From assembly GCA_964474895.1 (NCBI GenBank), contig CAYYUK010000008.1, positions 1 to 24,162 on the forward strand: a stretch of 24,162 nucleotides of DNA, in the 5' to 3' direction. The notes beneath the pieces are model-generated. The model did not search any database. It had not been told where the DNA came from and saw only the letters and a list, made by a program, of their open reading frames with translations. The translations under genes were made by a program, and so were the position numbers. The DNA comes from CAYFNK01 sp964474895 (GTDB lineage Archaea; Nanobdellota; Nanobdellia; SCGC-AAA011-G17; PNOQ01). This document shows positions 1 to 7,398 of this stretch, piece after piece; positions within the stretch are counted from its first letter, which is position 1; every line of letters starts with the position of its first letter.

Positions 1-571
1 CCTTTTTTTCATTATTTCTATCTTCTAGTTCTGCATCCCTAAATGCTTCAAACATGCTACTTCCTGCTTCTAGTGCCATTGCATTTCTTTTTTCTTCGTC
101 GAAAATTAAGTCTTCGTTTATGTCTCCTCTTATTAATAGGGATCCTTGGAGAATGTTTCCGTATTCATTTAAACTTCCAACATTCCAAGGGCTGGAAGGT
201 ATCCTGCTTTCTAAATCGGTTATTGAATATGCTATATCAAATGGTGCTTCTGGTGAATTTCTTATTACAGATTTAGCAAATTTCTCTGGATTTCTTGTAT
301 TTACCATTGCTTCTATTTCGCCATGTTTACCTAAATTTACCCGGAAGACTTCTTTACTTCTTACATAACCTTGAAGAACTCCTTCATATAGTGGATGAGT
401 CTGAATAACAAACTCTTCTGGTTTTTTTCTATGCTGTTCTATGTTTGCACGTGTGAGTCCAACTAACAAATTTGGAACTCCGATATACTCCCGACTCCAG
501 CAGTGGTAGAAGGTAGTACCATGCTCTGGCCCCCTTGAAGAAACAACGGCTATTTCTCGCTTTTTTGCCAT
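1..571 (-). CDS. Unrecognised protein, C-terminus off the window
   Basis: An open frame of 190 codons runs leftwards from an ATG at 571 and leaves the window without a stop, so the C-terminus is missing. The product starts MAKKREIAVV and is soluble, mixed in charge, with no signal peptide or membrane segment; the visible end is acidic and charged (AELEDRNNEKK). I do not recognise a family. Start choice is supported by a TATA-like box at 589-600 about 23 nt upstream, which would make the message leaderless like most genes here. It is divergent from lgt, with a 74-bp shared promoter region. Codon use and AT content match the neighbours, and the + strand frames across it look like shadows. Confidence 0.75.
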   Translation of the reverse strand, partial: MAKKREIAVVSSRGPEHGTTFYHCWSREYIGVPNLLVGLTRANIEQHRKKPEEFVIQTHPLYEGVLQGYVRSKEVFRVNLGKHGEIEAMVNTRNPEKFAKSVIRNSPEAPFDIAYSITDLESRIPSSPWNVGSLNEYGNILQGSLLIRGDINEDLIFDEEKRNAMALEAGSSMFEAFRDAELEDRNNEKK

Positions 572-588
572 CTGAAGGAGAATCTAGC

Positions 589-600
589 TTTATTTAAAAA
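589..600 (-). promoter_or_regulatory. TATA box of the partial minus-strand gene
   Basis: Read on the minus strand this is TTTTTAAATAAA, centred about 23 nt before the ATG at 571. No Shine-Dalgarno site lies between box and start, so transcription probably begins at or next to the ATG. Confidence 0.5.
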
Positions 601-645
601 CATTACTATGGAAAGTCTTTTATTTTTGATTTCATTTTCTTTTTT

Positions 646-1362
646 ATGGATCCTGTTGCTTTTCAGATTGGAAATATTGTAATAAGATGGTATGGAATCT
701 TTTATGTTCTTGGTTTTTTATTTGCTTACTGGGTTACTCCCTTATTGGCTAGAAATATTTCTAAGAAAGATATGCAGGATTTTTTTCTCTATTTGATTCC
801 ATTTTCAATCATGGGTGGTAGATTAGCTTATGTTATTTTGAATTGGAGCTATTATTCTGAGAATTTATTTCAGATTCTTTTTATTTGGAATGGTGGAATG
901 GCTTTTCATGGAGGTTTGATTGGTGCTGTTTTAGCAGCTTTGTATTATTGTAAGAAGAAAAATATTCATTTTTATGATTTGGCTGATGTTTTGGTTATTC
1001 CGTTAGCTATTGGTTTGGCTCTTGGTCGTTTGGGAAATTACATTAACGGAGAATTGTATGGGAAGGTTACTAATTTCCCTTGGGGTGCTAGCTTTGAAGG
1101 GGTTGAAGGTTTGAGGCATCCAACACAGATTTATGAATCTTTGAAGAATTTATTAATTTTCTTTGTTGTTTTAAGGGCGTATAAGTTGAAAAAATTCAGA
1201 AGGGGTTTTGTATTTTGGTTGTTTATTTTTATGTACTCATTTTTTAGATTTTTTATTGAATTTTTGAAAGATGTTGAACTATATTCTGGTTTGACATATG
1301 GACAGTGGATAAGTTTGCCTTTAGGAGTTATATCCCTTTATATGTTGAATAAATTAAAGTAA
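646..1362 (+). CDS. lgt: Prolipoprotein diacylglyceryl transferase
   Basis: Lgt is an integral membrane enzyme that moves a diacylglyceryl group from phospholipid to the lipobox cysteine of exported prolipoproteins. The 238-residue product has about seven hydrophobic segments and the family signatures in order: GGMAFHGG around residues 83-90 (His88 in the conserved HGG), RLGNYINGELYG at 128-139 with the essential Arg and Asn, and HPTQIYE at 158-164. Length is slightly short of the 250-290 usual in bacteria because loops are trimmed. A T-rich TATA-like box near 620-630 sits about 22 nt before the ATG. A bacterial-type Lgt is uncommon in archaea, whose lipids are isoprenoid ethers, so donor lipid and substrates are open. 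No protein in this window shows a clear lipobox. A nucleotidase gene follows 31 bp downstream. Confidence 0.93.
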   Translation: MDPVAFQIGNIVIRWYGIFYVLGFLFAYWVTPLLARNISKKDMQDFFLYLIPFSIMGGRLAYVILNWSYYSENLFQILFIWNGGMAFHGGLIGAVLAALYYCKKKNIHFYDLADVLVIPLAIGLALGRLGNYINGELYGKVTNFPWGASFEGVEGLRHPTQIYESLKNLLIFFVVLRAYKLKKFRRGFVFWLFIFMYSFFRFFIEFLKDVELYSGLTYGQWISLPLGVISLYMLNKLK

Positions 1363-1393
1363 AGTTTATTAGTTGTTCTTTGTTCACTTTTTT

Positions 1394-2035
1394 ATGACAA
1401 ATAGTCCTTATATTATTGATCGTTTAATAATTGGCTCAGATATTGATGAACCATTGTTTCCTTTTTTGGAGAATTTTTGTATTTTTCATAATGATGAATA
1501 TGGAACTAAGCTGAAAACTGAGGAGTTTACCGGGTATGATATGGGCAAAATTATTGGTGTTAGTAATGATGAAATTGTTAGGAGGGTTTTAGAATTTTAT
1601 CAAACAGATTTATTCAGATTAATGGAACCTACTGAGGGTGCTGTTGAATCTATTCAAGAATTGAAAAATGCTGGACATCTTTTAATGGCTCCAACTGCTA
1701 GACCAGATAGTATAGCCAATATTACACATGAACAAGTTAATGACCATTTTAGATATAAAGGAAATCCTGCTTTTTTTAAAATAGAATATGGTAATACGTT
1801 TGGTAGCACTAATCACAGAAGGAAAAAATCTGAAATTTGTGAGGAATATGGAGTTAAGAGATTAATTGAAGATGGTCTGCATTATGCGAGAGATTGTATA
1901 ACTGTTGTAGATAAAGTTTATTTGTTTGATGTACCTGGAAATCAGTGTAACGATAAAGAAGAGGCTGAATTGAAAGAAACCCAGATAATTAGGTGTAAGG
2001 GTTGGAACAGAATTTTGGAAGAAATATTTGGTTAA
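1394..2035 (+). CDS. HAD-superfamily 5'-nucleotidase-like phosphatase
   Basis: Probable cytoplasmic phosphohydrolase of 213 residues. The HAD motifs appear in order: motif I as SDIDEPL near residue 15 (two aspartates spaced DxD), motif II as PTARP in the middle, a motif III lysine in RRKKSEIC, and motif IV as LIEDGLHYA followed by VYLFDVPGN. This arrangement, with a helical cap between motifs I and II, resembles the 5'(3')-deoxyribonucleotidase / YqfW-type nucleotidases, but the substrate cannot be read from sequence. The frame is open from a TTG at 1373, yet the ATG at 1394 is preferred: a T-rich TATA-like stretch at 1362-1371 lies about 26 nt upstream and the extra seven residues are not needed by the fold. 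It converges on the next gene with one base between the stops. Confidence 0.75.
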   Translation: MTNSPYIIDRLIIGSDIDEPLFPFLENFCIFHNDEYGTKLKTEEFTGYDMGKIIGVSNDEIVRRVLEFYQTDLFRLMEPTEGAVESIQELKNAGHLLMAPTARPDSIANITHEQVNDHFRYKGNPAFFKIEYGNTFGSTNHRRKKSEICEEYGVKRLIEDGLHYARDCITVVDKVYLFDVPGNQCNDKEEAELKETQIIRCKGWNRILEEIFG

Positions 2036-2036
2036 T

Positions 2037-2417
2037 TTATTTTGGTAATCTTGAAAATTTTATATTAGGATAAATATCTCCCCTATTTTTCTTTCTTTTG
2101 TTAACAGATAAAAAACAAGTACGTATTTGTCCTACTTGTGGGAGTAAATTAGATTCTAAACCATTAAATGTTTCCCCCCCACCTGAGAAATCTTCTTTTA
2201 TTTCTGGATGACCTGTTCCGCTTATTATTTCTAGAACCTCGTATCTGTGTAGCATGAATCTCCCTTGAAAATTTTGGTCAATCCCATCCATCTCTTCTGC
2301 CCTTCTGTTTTCTATAATTCTTACTTTGTAAGTTGTGGAATATTTTATGGAGTCTTCATTATCGTTAATTCTATCTGAATATACTAATATTACTTCTTGA
2401 TCTACTTTAAATGCCAT
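2037..2417 (-). CDS. Unrecognised 126-residue soluble protein
   Basis: The frame begins at an ATG at 2417 and ends one base from the stop of the convergent nucleotidase gene. The product has alternating hydrophobic and charged residues suggesting a small beta-rich fold in the first half (VDQEVILVYSDR, TTYKVRIIENRR, HRYEVLEIIS), then a glycine-rich segment (SGGGE) and a basic tail (NKRKKNRG). There is no signal peptide or membrane helix. I do not recognise the family. A TATA box (minus strand CATATATAAAC, about 2446-2456) lies some 30 nt upstream of the ATG and supports both the gene and its start. Confidence 0.65.
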   Translation of the reverse strand: MAFKVDQEVILVYSDRINDNEDSIKYSTTYKVRIIENRRAEEMDGIDQNFQGRFMLHRYEVLEIISGTGHPEIKEDFSGGGETFNGLESNLLPQVGQIRTCFLSVNKRKKNRGDIYPNIKFSRLPK

Positions 2418-2501
2418 TTTTTATTCTCTTTCAAATTTTAATCTGTTTATATATGCTTTCTTTTGGTTAATTTTATATATTTGATAATTTATTACTCTTT
2501 T

Positions 2502-2645
2502 ATGGGTGATATACTATATTTTGATAGGAAGGTTAAGATTGCATTGTGGTTACTTTTGTTCATTACTGTTTTTACTATTGTATTGTACAAATCGGAGATG
2601 ACTGGTGCTGCTGTTGGTAATATCATTACGTGGTTGGCAAGATGA
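2502..2645 (+). CDS. Small single-helix membrane protein with TGAA motif
   Basis: A 47-residue product with a charged N-terminus (MGDILYFDRKVK), one hydrophobic helix (ALWLLLFITVFTIVLY) and a short tail containing MTGAAVGN. Its frame is open from a TTG at 2463, but the ATG at 2502 is supported by a TATA box at 2471-2480, about 26 nt upstream. Its stop codon overlaps the start of the exonuclease III gene in an ATGA arrangement at 2642-2645, so the two are probably co-transcribed and translationally coupled. Function unknown; the TG-A motif just after the helix resembles that in the cysteine-rich protein at 15435. Confidence 0.6.
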   Translation: MGDILYFDRKVKIALWLLLFITVFTIVLYKSEMTGAAVGNIITWLAR

Positions 2646-3394
2646 AGTTAATTTCTTGGAATGTTAATGGTATTAGAGCTATATTGAAAAAAGGTTTTGA
2701 GAAATCTGTTAATAGCATGAATCCGGATGTTTTATGTTTGCAAGAGACTAAAGCACATCCTGATCAAGTTGATGAAATTCTTTCTGAATTTGAGCACCAT
2801 TATTGGAACAGTGCAGAGAAAAAAGGTTATTCTGGAACTGCTGTTTTTTCTAAGGTTAGGCCCCTTTCTGTTAGTTATGGAATTGGAATTGAAGAACATG
2901 ATAAAGAAGGTAGAGTTATAACTTTAGAATTTGAAAAATTTTATTTGATTAATATTTATGTACCTAATTCGGGTTCTGAACTTAGGAGATTGAAGTATAG
3001 AAGAAATTGGGATATGGATTTGTTAAATTATTTCAAGAAATTGGAGAAGAAAAAGCCAGTTATTTTTTGCGGGGACATGAATGTTGCCCATAAAGAAATT
3101 GATTTGACGCATCCGAAAGCAAATTATAACAAAACTGCTGGTTATACTCAAATTGAAATTGATGGTTTTTCTAGATTTATTGATAGTGGTTACTTAGATA
3201 GTTTTAGAGAGTTTAATAGGGAAGGGGAGAATTATTCTTATTGGAGTTATAGATTTAATTGTAGGGCAAATAATGTTGGTTGGAGAATAGATTACTTCGG
3301 AGTTTCTAAAAAATTAAAATTAAAAGACGCTTTTATTTTGAATAAATTTTTTGGTTCTGATCATTGCCCCGTTGGTATTGAATTAGATTTTTAG
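2642..3394 (+). CDS. xth: Exodeoxyribonuclease III / AP endonuclease
   Basis: The product (250 residues) is an Xth/APE1-type enzyme that cuts DNA 5' to abasic sites in base-excision repair. Visible signatures: SWNVNGIRA with the metal-site Asn7, CLQETK with Glu35, a YVPNSG strand with the active-site tyrosine, GDMNVAH with catalytic Asp and Asn, WRIDYF, and GSDHCPV with the terminal catalytic His. Length and motif order are complete. The frame extends four codons upstream, but the ATG at 2642 is chosen because the protein then begins MKLISWNVNG as in homologues and overlaps the upstream stop as ATGA. The promoter is probably that of the upstream small membrane-protein gene. Endonuclease III and an Nfo-like protein are encoded elsewhere in the window. 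Confidence 0.95.
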   Translation: MKLISWNVNGIRAILKKGFEKSVNSMNPDVLCLQETKAHPDQVDEILSEFEHHYWNSAEKKGYSGTAVFSKVRPLSVSYGIGIEEHDKEGRVITLEFEKFYLINIYVPNSGSELRRLKYRRNWDMDLLNYFKKLEKKKPVIFCGDMNVAHKEIDLTHPKANYNKTAGYTQIEIDGFSRFIDSGYLDSFREFNREGENYSYWSYRFNCRANNVGWRIDYFGVSKKLKLKDAFILNKFFGSDHCPVGIELDF

Positions 3395-3400
3395 GGCAAA

Positions 3401-3410
3401 GTTTATAAAT
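3401..3410 (+). promoter_or_regulatory. TATA box of the gene at 3455
   Basis: GTTTATAAAT lies about 49 nt before the ATG. Unlike most genes here there is room for a leader of about 20-25 nt, and it carries a Shine-Dalgarno match, GAGGT at 3446-3450, four bases from the start codon. Confidence 0.6.
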
Positions 3411-3454
3411 CGATTGTTGTCTTCAAACCATCTAAAATTTTTAGTGAGGTAAAA

Positions 3455-3760
3455 ATGACTAACGATAACTATGGAACAGATATTCAACTCAGCTATAATG
3501 TAGCTTTTAGACTTTTTGATGCGGCTGATGCGAAAAAGACTCATGAAACATCAGGAATATTGCCTGATACTGGAAACATGTGTAGGCTTGAAGAGAGTAT
3601 TGCGACTTTATCTGCAAACCCTGGATTTGGGGGAAGAAAACCAATTAAAGATGGGAGCCGTTTACAAGGGATGTTTGAAGATAGATTGAAACCACTTAAA
3701 GAAGTGCAAAATTATTTTTTAGAACAAACTTCACTTCAAGGTGGAAAAACGCAGGAGTAA
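3455..3760 (+). CDS. Unrecognised 101-residue soluble protein
   Basis: A polar protein without signal peptide, membrane helix or recognised motif; it contains a mid-section rich in Gly and Lys (GFGGRKPIKDG) and a likely helical end (LKPLKEVQNYFLEQT). I do not know the family. The gene is well supported as a unit: TATA box at 3401-3410, Shine-Dalgarno GAGGT at 3446-3450, ATG start, and a run of T residues right after the stop that should terminate transcription. The use of a real ribosome-binding site sets it apart from its leaderless neighbours and may mean a different translation level or timing. Confidence 0.6.
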   Translation: MTNDNYGTDIQLSYNVAFRLFDAADAKKTHETSGILPDTGNMCRLEESIATLSANPGFGGRKPIKDGSRLQGMFEDRLKPLKEVQNYFLEQTSLQGGKTQE

Positions 3761-3770
3761 ATTATATCTC

Positions 3771-3785
3771 CTTTTTTTCTTTTTT
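3771..3785 (+). terminator. T-tract terminator
   Basis: Fourteen pyrimidines (CTTTTTTTCTTTTTT) start about ten bases after the stop at 3760. Archaeal RNA polymerase stops at U-rich tracts without needing a hairpin, so this fits a terminator between this gene and the permease. Confidence 0.55.
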
Positions 3786-3826
3786 AGAAACTATTTTAAA
3801 GGACAAAATTTAGATTTAGTAAAAAG

Positions 3827-5041
3827 ATGGTGAAGTTAGAAAGATCCTTAGGTTTATTTCAAGTAACTGTAATGGGTGTTGGTATCATCCTTGGTGCAGG
3901 TATTTATGCTCTTATTGGTGTTGCAGCTTCTAATGCAGGTAACGCTACTTGGTTAAGTTTCTTTATTTCTGCTGTTATTGCAATCTTTACTGGTTTAAGT
4001 TATGCTGAGTTAAGTTCTATGTTTAAAGGTGATTCTGCAGAATATCATTATTTAGCTACCGCGTTTAATAAAAAATTCGCGTTTGTTATAGGTGCTTCGA
4101 TACTTGCCGCTGGTTTTGTTAGTTCTGCCGCCGTTGCTTTAGGTTTTGGTGGTTATTTTGGACAATTAGTTGGAATGCCAATTGTTTGGGGTGCAATTTT
4201 GCTTATTGTTCTTATGACTGTAATTAATTTTATTGGAATAAAAGAATCCAGTTGGTTTAATACTGTATCAACTTCGATTGAATTTTTAGGTTTATTGGTT
4301 ATTATTGTTTTGGGTATTACTAAATTTGGAAGTGTTAATTATTTTGAAATGCCTGCTGGTTTGACAGGAGTTTTTAGTTCTGCTGCCCTAGTATTTTTTG
4401 CTTATTTAGGTTTTGAGGGTATTGTTAAGTTAAGAGAGGAAACCATAAATCCCGAAAAGACGATTCCTAAAGCTTTGGTTTATTCTATTTTAATTACTTC
4501 AGTAGTATATGTTTTAGTTGCAATTTCTGCTGTAAGTATTGTTGGTTGGGAAGCTTTGGCTGCTTCTGATGCCCCATTGGCTACCGCTGCTGCCGCAGTT
4601 CTTGGTTCTCCAGCATTTATTGTTTTAGCTATTATTGCCTTATTTTCCACAGCCAATACTGTTTTGATTATGTTAGTTACAAATTCAAGAATGATATATG
4701 GTATGGCAAAAGAGATGAAATCGTTACCAAAAATTTTATCTAAAGTTCATAAAAAAACTAGAACTCCTTATGTTGCCATTCTTGTGTTTATGTTGTTGTG
4801 TATTGCATTTACTTTAATTGGTGATTTAGAGCTGGTTGCTAATTTGACTAATCTATTCGTGTTTATTACTTTTGCTTCAGTTAATTTAGCTTTAATTGTT
4901 TTGAGATACAAAGAACCTAAAATGAAAAGACCATTTAAGTGTCCTTTGAATGTAGGTAAATTCTCTATTATTGCATTAGTTGGATTTTTGACTAGTTTGT
5001 TTATGCTAGGAATTATTATTAGAAATTTAATTATTGTATAA
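3827..5041 (+). CDS. APC-family amino acid permease
   Basis: An integral membrane transporter of 404 residues with about 12 hydrophobic segments. The start (SLGLFQVTVMGVGIILGAGIY) is the characteristic first broken helix of the amino acid-polyamine-organocation superfamily, whose GxG segment lines the substrate site; FAYLGFEG in the sixth helix is another family signature, and the loop after it (REETINPEKTIPKAL) is the usual conserved cytoplasmic loop. It should import an amino acid or amine using a cation gradient or exchange; which one cannot be told. For an organism likely to depend on others for amino acids this is a plausible uptake route. A weak TATA-like CTATTTTAAAGG precedes the ATG. 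It stands alone, ending 40 bp before the thiolase gene. Confidence 0.9.
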   Translation: MVKLERSLGLFQVTVMGVGIILGAGIYALIGVAASNAGNATWLSFFISAVIAIFTGLSYAELSSMFKGDSAEYHYLATAFNKKFAFVIGASILAAGFVSSAAVALGFGGYFGQLVGMPIVWGAILLIVLMTVINFIGIKESSWFNTVSTSIEFLGLLVIIVLGITKFGSVNYFEMPAGLTGVFSSAALVFFAYLGFEGIVKLREETINPEKTIPKALVYSILITSVVYVLVAISAVSIVGWEALAASDAPLATAAAAVLGSPAFIVLAIIALFSTANTVLIMLVTNSRMIYGMAKEMKSLPKILSKVHKKTRTPYVAILVFMLLCIAFTLIGDLELVANLTNLFVFITFASVNLALIVLRYKEPKMKRPFKCPLNVGKFSIIALVGFLTSLFMLGIIIRNLIIV

Positions 5042-5050
5042 ATAAGAAAG

Positions 5051-5060
5051 TTTTATAAGA
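5051..5060 (+). promoter_or_regulatory. TATA box of the thiolation cluster
   Basis: TTTTATAAGA lies about 27 nt before the ATG at 5082, giving a leaderless message that should cover the thiolase and the ubiquitin-like gene overlapping its end. Confidence 0.6.
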
Positions 5061-5081
5061 TCATTTTTTGGACTTTTCTCT

Positions 5082-6026
5082 ATGACCTGTAGAAAGTGTA
5101 AGGAAAAACCTGTAATTAAGTTAACTAATAGTCATATAACTCTTTGTAAGAAATGTTTTATTAGTTATTTTGAAAGAAAAGTTAGGAAAACTATTAGAAA
5201 ATATGGTTTAATTGAGAAAGGTGAGACTATTGCTGTTGCTCTTTCCGGTGGAAAAGATTCTTTGACTACATTGCATGTAATCAATGAGTTGGCCAAAGAG
5301 CAGAGAACAACTAAAGTCATTGCTTTGGCTATTGATGAAGGCATAAAAGGTTATAGAGATAACACCTTGAAGTTTGCTAAAAAGTATTGTAAAGAAAATA
5401 AGATTAAGTTGTATATTTATTCTTACAAGGATTATTTTGGAGATAGTTTAGATAAGATTGTTAAGAAAACTAAAACTCTTCCTTGCAGTATCTGTGGTGT
5501 TTTTAGAAGATATTTATTGAATATGAAAGCTAAAGAGTTGAAAGTTGATAAGTTAGCTACAGGGCATAATTTAGATGATGAGGCACAAACAGTTTTGATG
5601 AATCAGTTTAGAAATAATTTGGCAGTTAGTGCACGTTTGGGTCCAATTACTGGTGTTGTTGATCATCCTGAATTTATTAAGAGAGTTAAACCTTTATATT
5701 TTTTGACAGAGAAAGAAATTATGACTTATGCTTTTTTGAAAGGTTTGGTTACTGATTTTAAGGAGTGTCCATATGCTAAAGGAAATTATAGATTTAGTGT
5801 TAGATCTTGGTTGAATGATTTTGAAGAAATGTATCCTGGTTCTAGGCATGGTATTATAAATTCATTTATTGAAATTCTTCCTGTTCTTAAGAAACATTTT
5901 AAAAATGATAAAAGTATAAATTTATGTTGTGTTTGTGGTGAGCCTTGTTCGCAAGAAAAATGTCAGGCCTGTGTTTATGTTGAGAGTTTGAAAAATGGTA
6001 AAAGTTTACAACGAAAGAGAAAATAA
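5082..6026 (+). CDS. ttuA: TtuA/Ncs6 (CTU1)-type tRNA 2-thiolation enzyme
   Basis: Predicted tRNA U-thiolase that adenylates the target uridine and inserts sulfur. The 314-residue protein has an N-terminal zinc site (Cys3/Cys6 with Cys22/Cys25), the PP-loop SGGKDS at 55-60, the pair Cys135/Cys138 (PCSICG) and Cys229 (KECPYA), which match the three cysteines holding the catalytic Fe-S cluster in this family, GHNLDDEAQT at 161-170, and a C-terminal cysteine cluster (CCVCGEPC then CQAC) forming the second zinc site. Whether it modifies U54 (TtuA) or wobble U34 (Ncs6/NcsA) cannot be decided by eye. The next gene starts inside its last 11 codons and encodes the likely sulfur carrier; an E1-like activator follows, so the three probably work as one pathway. 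Confidence 0.9.
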   Translation: MTCRKCKEKPVIKLTNSHITLCKKCFISYFERKVRKTIRKYGLIEKGETIAVALSGGKDSLTTLHVINELAKEQRTTKVIALAIDEGIKGYRDNTLKFAKKYCKENKIKLYIYSYKDYFGDSLDKIVKKTKTLPCSICGVFRRYLLNMKAKELKVDKLATGHNLDDEAQTVLMNQFRNNLAVSARLGPITGVVDHPEFIKRVKPLYFLTEKEIMTYAFLKGLVTDFKECPYAKGNYRFSVRSWLNDFEEMYPGSRHGIINSFIEILPVLKKHFKNDKSINLCCVCGEPCSQEKCQACVYVESLKNGKSLQRKRK

Positions 6027-6189
6027 GAATTTTGAAGTTAAATCTGGAACTTTGAAGGAAATTGCTAAACAGATTGGTGTTAATTTGAATGAATTTATTG
6101 TAACTGTTAATGGTGAATTAGGTATTGATGATAGAAAAGTTGAAGATAATGATGAAGTTAAATTTTTGAGTGTTGTTTCTGGTGGTTGA
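5995..6189 (+). CDS. ThiS/MoaD/SAMP-like ubiquitin-fold sulfur carrier
   Basis: A 64-residue beta-grasp protein ending in the diagnostic Gly-Gly (SVVSGG). Its pattern MVKVYNERENKNFEV, then a helix (TLKEIAKQIGVN), then EFIVTVNGELG and DEVKFLSVVSGG is that of ThiS, TtuB, Urm1 and archaeal SAMPs. The C-terminal glycine would be adenylated by the E1-like protein at 6460 and thiocarboxylated to feed sulfur to the thiolase, and could also be conjugated to proteins as in haloarchaea. The ATG at 5995 overlaps the end of the thiolase gene by 32 nt, implying coupled translation and fixed co-expression. There is no promoter of its own visible. Confidence 0.88.
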   Translation: MVKVYNERENKNFEVKSGTLKEIAKQIGVNLNEFIVTVNGELGIDDRKVEDNDEVKFLSVVSGG

Positions 6190-6227
6190 TTAGATAACTA
6201 TTTAAAACTAAATTTCTAAACTAGGTT

Positions 6228-6509
6228 ATGAATATTGACTGGAGTACTTTTTGGTGGATTTTAGCAATTGCATGGTCTCTTCCTTGGACTTCTTGGGCTT
6301 TATGGAGAGCTGCTAGAAATTATCAGAAGGTTTGGTTTGTTTCTATAATCTTTATACAATCTATAGGTATCTTACCAATTATTTACATATTTTTCTTTCA
6401 AAATGATAAAAATCACCCAAAGTATAGACTTTTAAACCGTGTATTACACCCAAAAAAGTATGGATTATTCAAGACAAGAAAAAGTAATAGGAAAAGAAAG
6501 TCAAGGTAA
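6228..6509 (+). CDS. DUF5652-like small membrane protein
   Basis: A 93-residue protein with two hydrophobic segments. The sequence WSLPWTSWALWRAARN followed by QKVWFVSIIFIQSIGILPIIYIFFF matches what I remember of DUF5652, a short two-helix family common in DPANN archaea and CPR bacteria and of unknown function. The C-terminus is strongly basic (KTRKSNRKRKSR). It has its own TATA-like TATTTAAAAC near 6199-6208. Its last 50 nt overlap the start of the E1-like gene in another frame, and the E1 promoter lies inside it. Whether it takes part in the sulfur / ubiquitin-like pathway or is only a neighbour cannot be told. Confidence 0.75.
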   Translation: MNIDWSTFWWILAIAWSLPWTSWALWRAARNYQKVWFVSIIFIQSIGILPIIYIFFFQNDKNHPKYRLLNRVLHPKKYGLFKTRKSNRKRKSR

Positions 6510-7398
6510 ACTTAGAAAGAGTACCGTGGCTATTGTTGGTTTGGGTGCGTTGGGTTCATGTTCTGCTGAATTATTAGTTAGAGCTGGTGTTGGAAAATTA
6601 ATTATTTTTGATAGGGATTATGTTGAGTTAAGCAATTTGCAAAGACAACATTTATTTGTCAAGAAAGATATTGGAAAACCCAAAGCTGAAATTGTTGAGA
6701 AGAGATTGAATAAGATTACTACTGATTGCAAAGTCGATTCTTATTTTGATAATTTAGATCATACTAATATTAAATTATTAAAGAAAGCTGATTTAATTTT
6801 AGATTGTACTGATAATTTGCATACTAGATTTTTGATTAATGAGTTTTCTATTGAGAATGAAATTCCTTGGGTTTATGGCGCTGTAATAAGGGGAAATGGA
6901 TACGTTTACAATTCTGTCCCAAAAGGACCTTGCTTTAGATGTTTTGTTTCTGAGACTGTTGGTTTAGATACTTGTGAGACTGCGGGTGTTTTGGGGACTG
7001 CTTCAACATTTATTTCTGCTGTGCAGTCTAATGAGGCTTTGAAAATCTTGTTAGATAGAAAATATGAGAAAGATTTGCTACATTTTAATTTATTAAATAA
7101 TGATTTTGATAAAATTAAGGTAAGCAAGAATAAAAAATGCCCTGCTTGCAAGGGAAAATTTATTTATTTGAATGGTGAAAATGGTAATTATATTGATTCT
7201 CTTTGTGGTGGAAGTTATTTATTTTATGGTAAATTTGATTTAAAATCCTTGAGAAAGAAATTTAAGAAAAAAGTTATTGATTTTGGTGAAAATTTTAATT
7301 ATGATGGTTTGGTTACTTTCTTCAGAGATAAAGTTCTGATTAAAGCAGAAAGTGAAAAAGAAGCAAAAATTTTATTTAGCAAATATGTTGGTGACTGA
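6460..7398 (+). CDS. E1-like activating enzyme (UbaA/MoeB/ThiF family)
   Basis: Predicted to adenylate the C-terminal Gly of the ubiquitin-like protein encoded upstream. It begins MDYSRQEKVIGKESQGKL, the usual opening of this family, followed by the nucleotide loop GLGALG (27-32), Asp51 in FDRD, NLQRQ (59-63), zinc pairs Cys158/Cys161 and Cys226/Cys229, and Cys172 in TCETAGVLG, the position of the candidate active-site cysteine. Instead of a rhodanese domain it has an 80-residue C-terminal tail ending KILFSKYVG, seen in many ThiF-type proteins. The frame is open seven codons earlier, but the ATG at 6460 is 28 nt after a TATA box (ACTTTTAAAC, 6428-6437) lying inside the preceding gene. The 3' end overlaps the convergent gene by 27 bp. 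Confidence 0.9.
   Translation: MDYSRQEKVIGKESQGKLRKSTVAIVGLGALGSCSAELLVRAGVGKLIIFDRDYVELSNLQRQHLFVKKDIGKPKAEIVEKRLNKITTDCKVDSYFDNLDHTNIKLLKKADLILDCTDNLHTRFLINEFSIENEIPWVYGAVIRGNGYVYNSVPKGPCFRCFVSETVGLDTCETAGVLGTASTFISAVQSNEALKILLDRKYEKDLLHFNLLNNDFDKIKVSKNKKCPACKGKFIYLNGENGNYIDSLCGGSYLFYGKFDLKSLRKKFKKKVIDFGENFNYDGLVTFFRDKVLIKAESEKEAKILFSKYVGD

Noticed and set aside
54..368. Open frames on the + strand at the left end (from 43 and 54)
   Set aside because: They lie wholly opposite a 190-codon minus-strand frame with a promoter and normal codon use; the + frames are short, lack a promoter and look like shadows.
1373..1393. TTG start seven codons before the HAD protein ATG
   Set aside because: The TATA-like box lies directly against it, too near to be transcribed upstream of the TTG; the ATG at 1394 has the normal distance.
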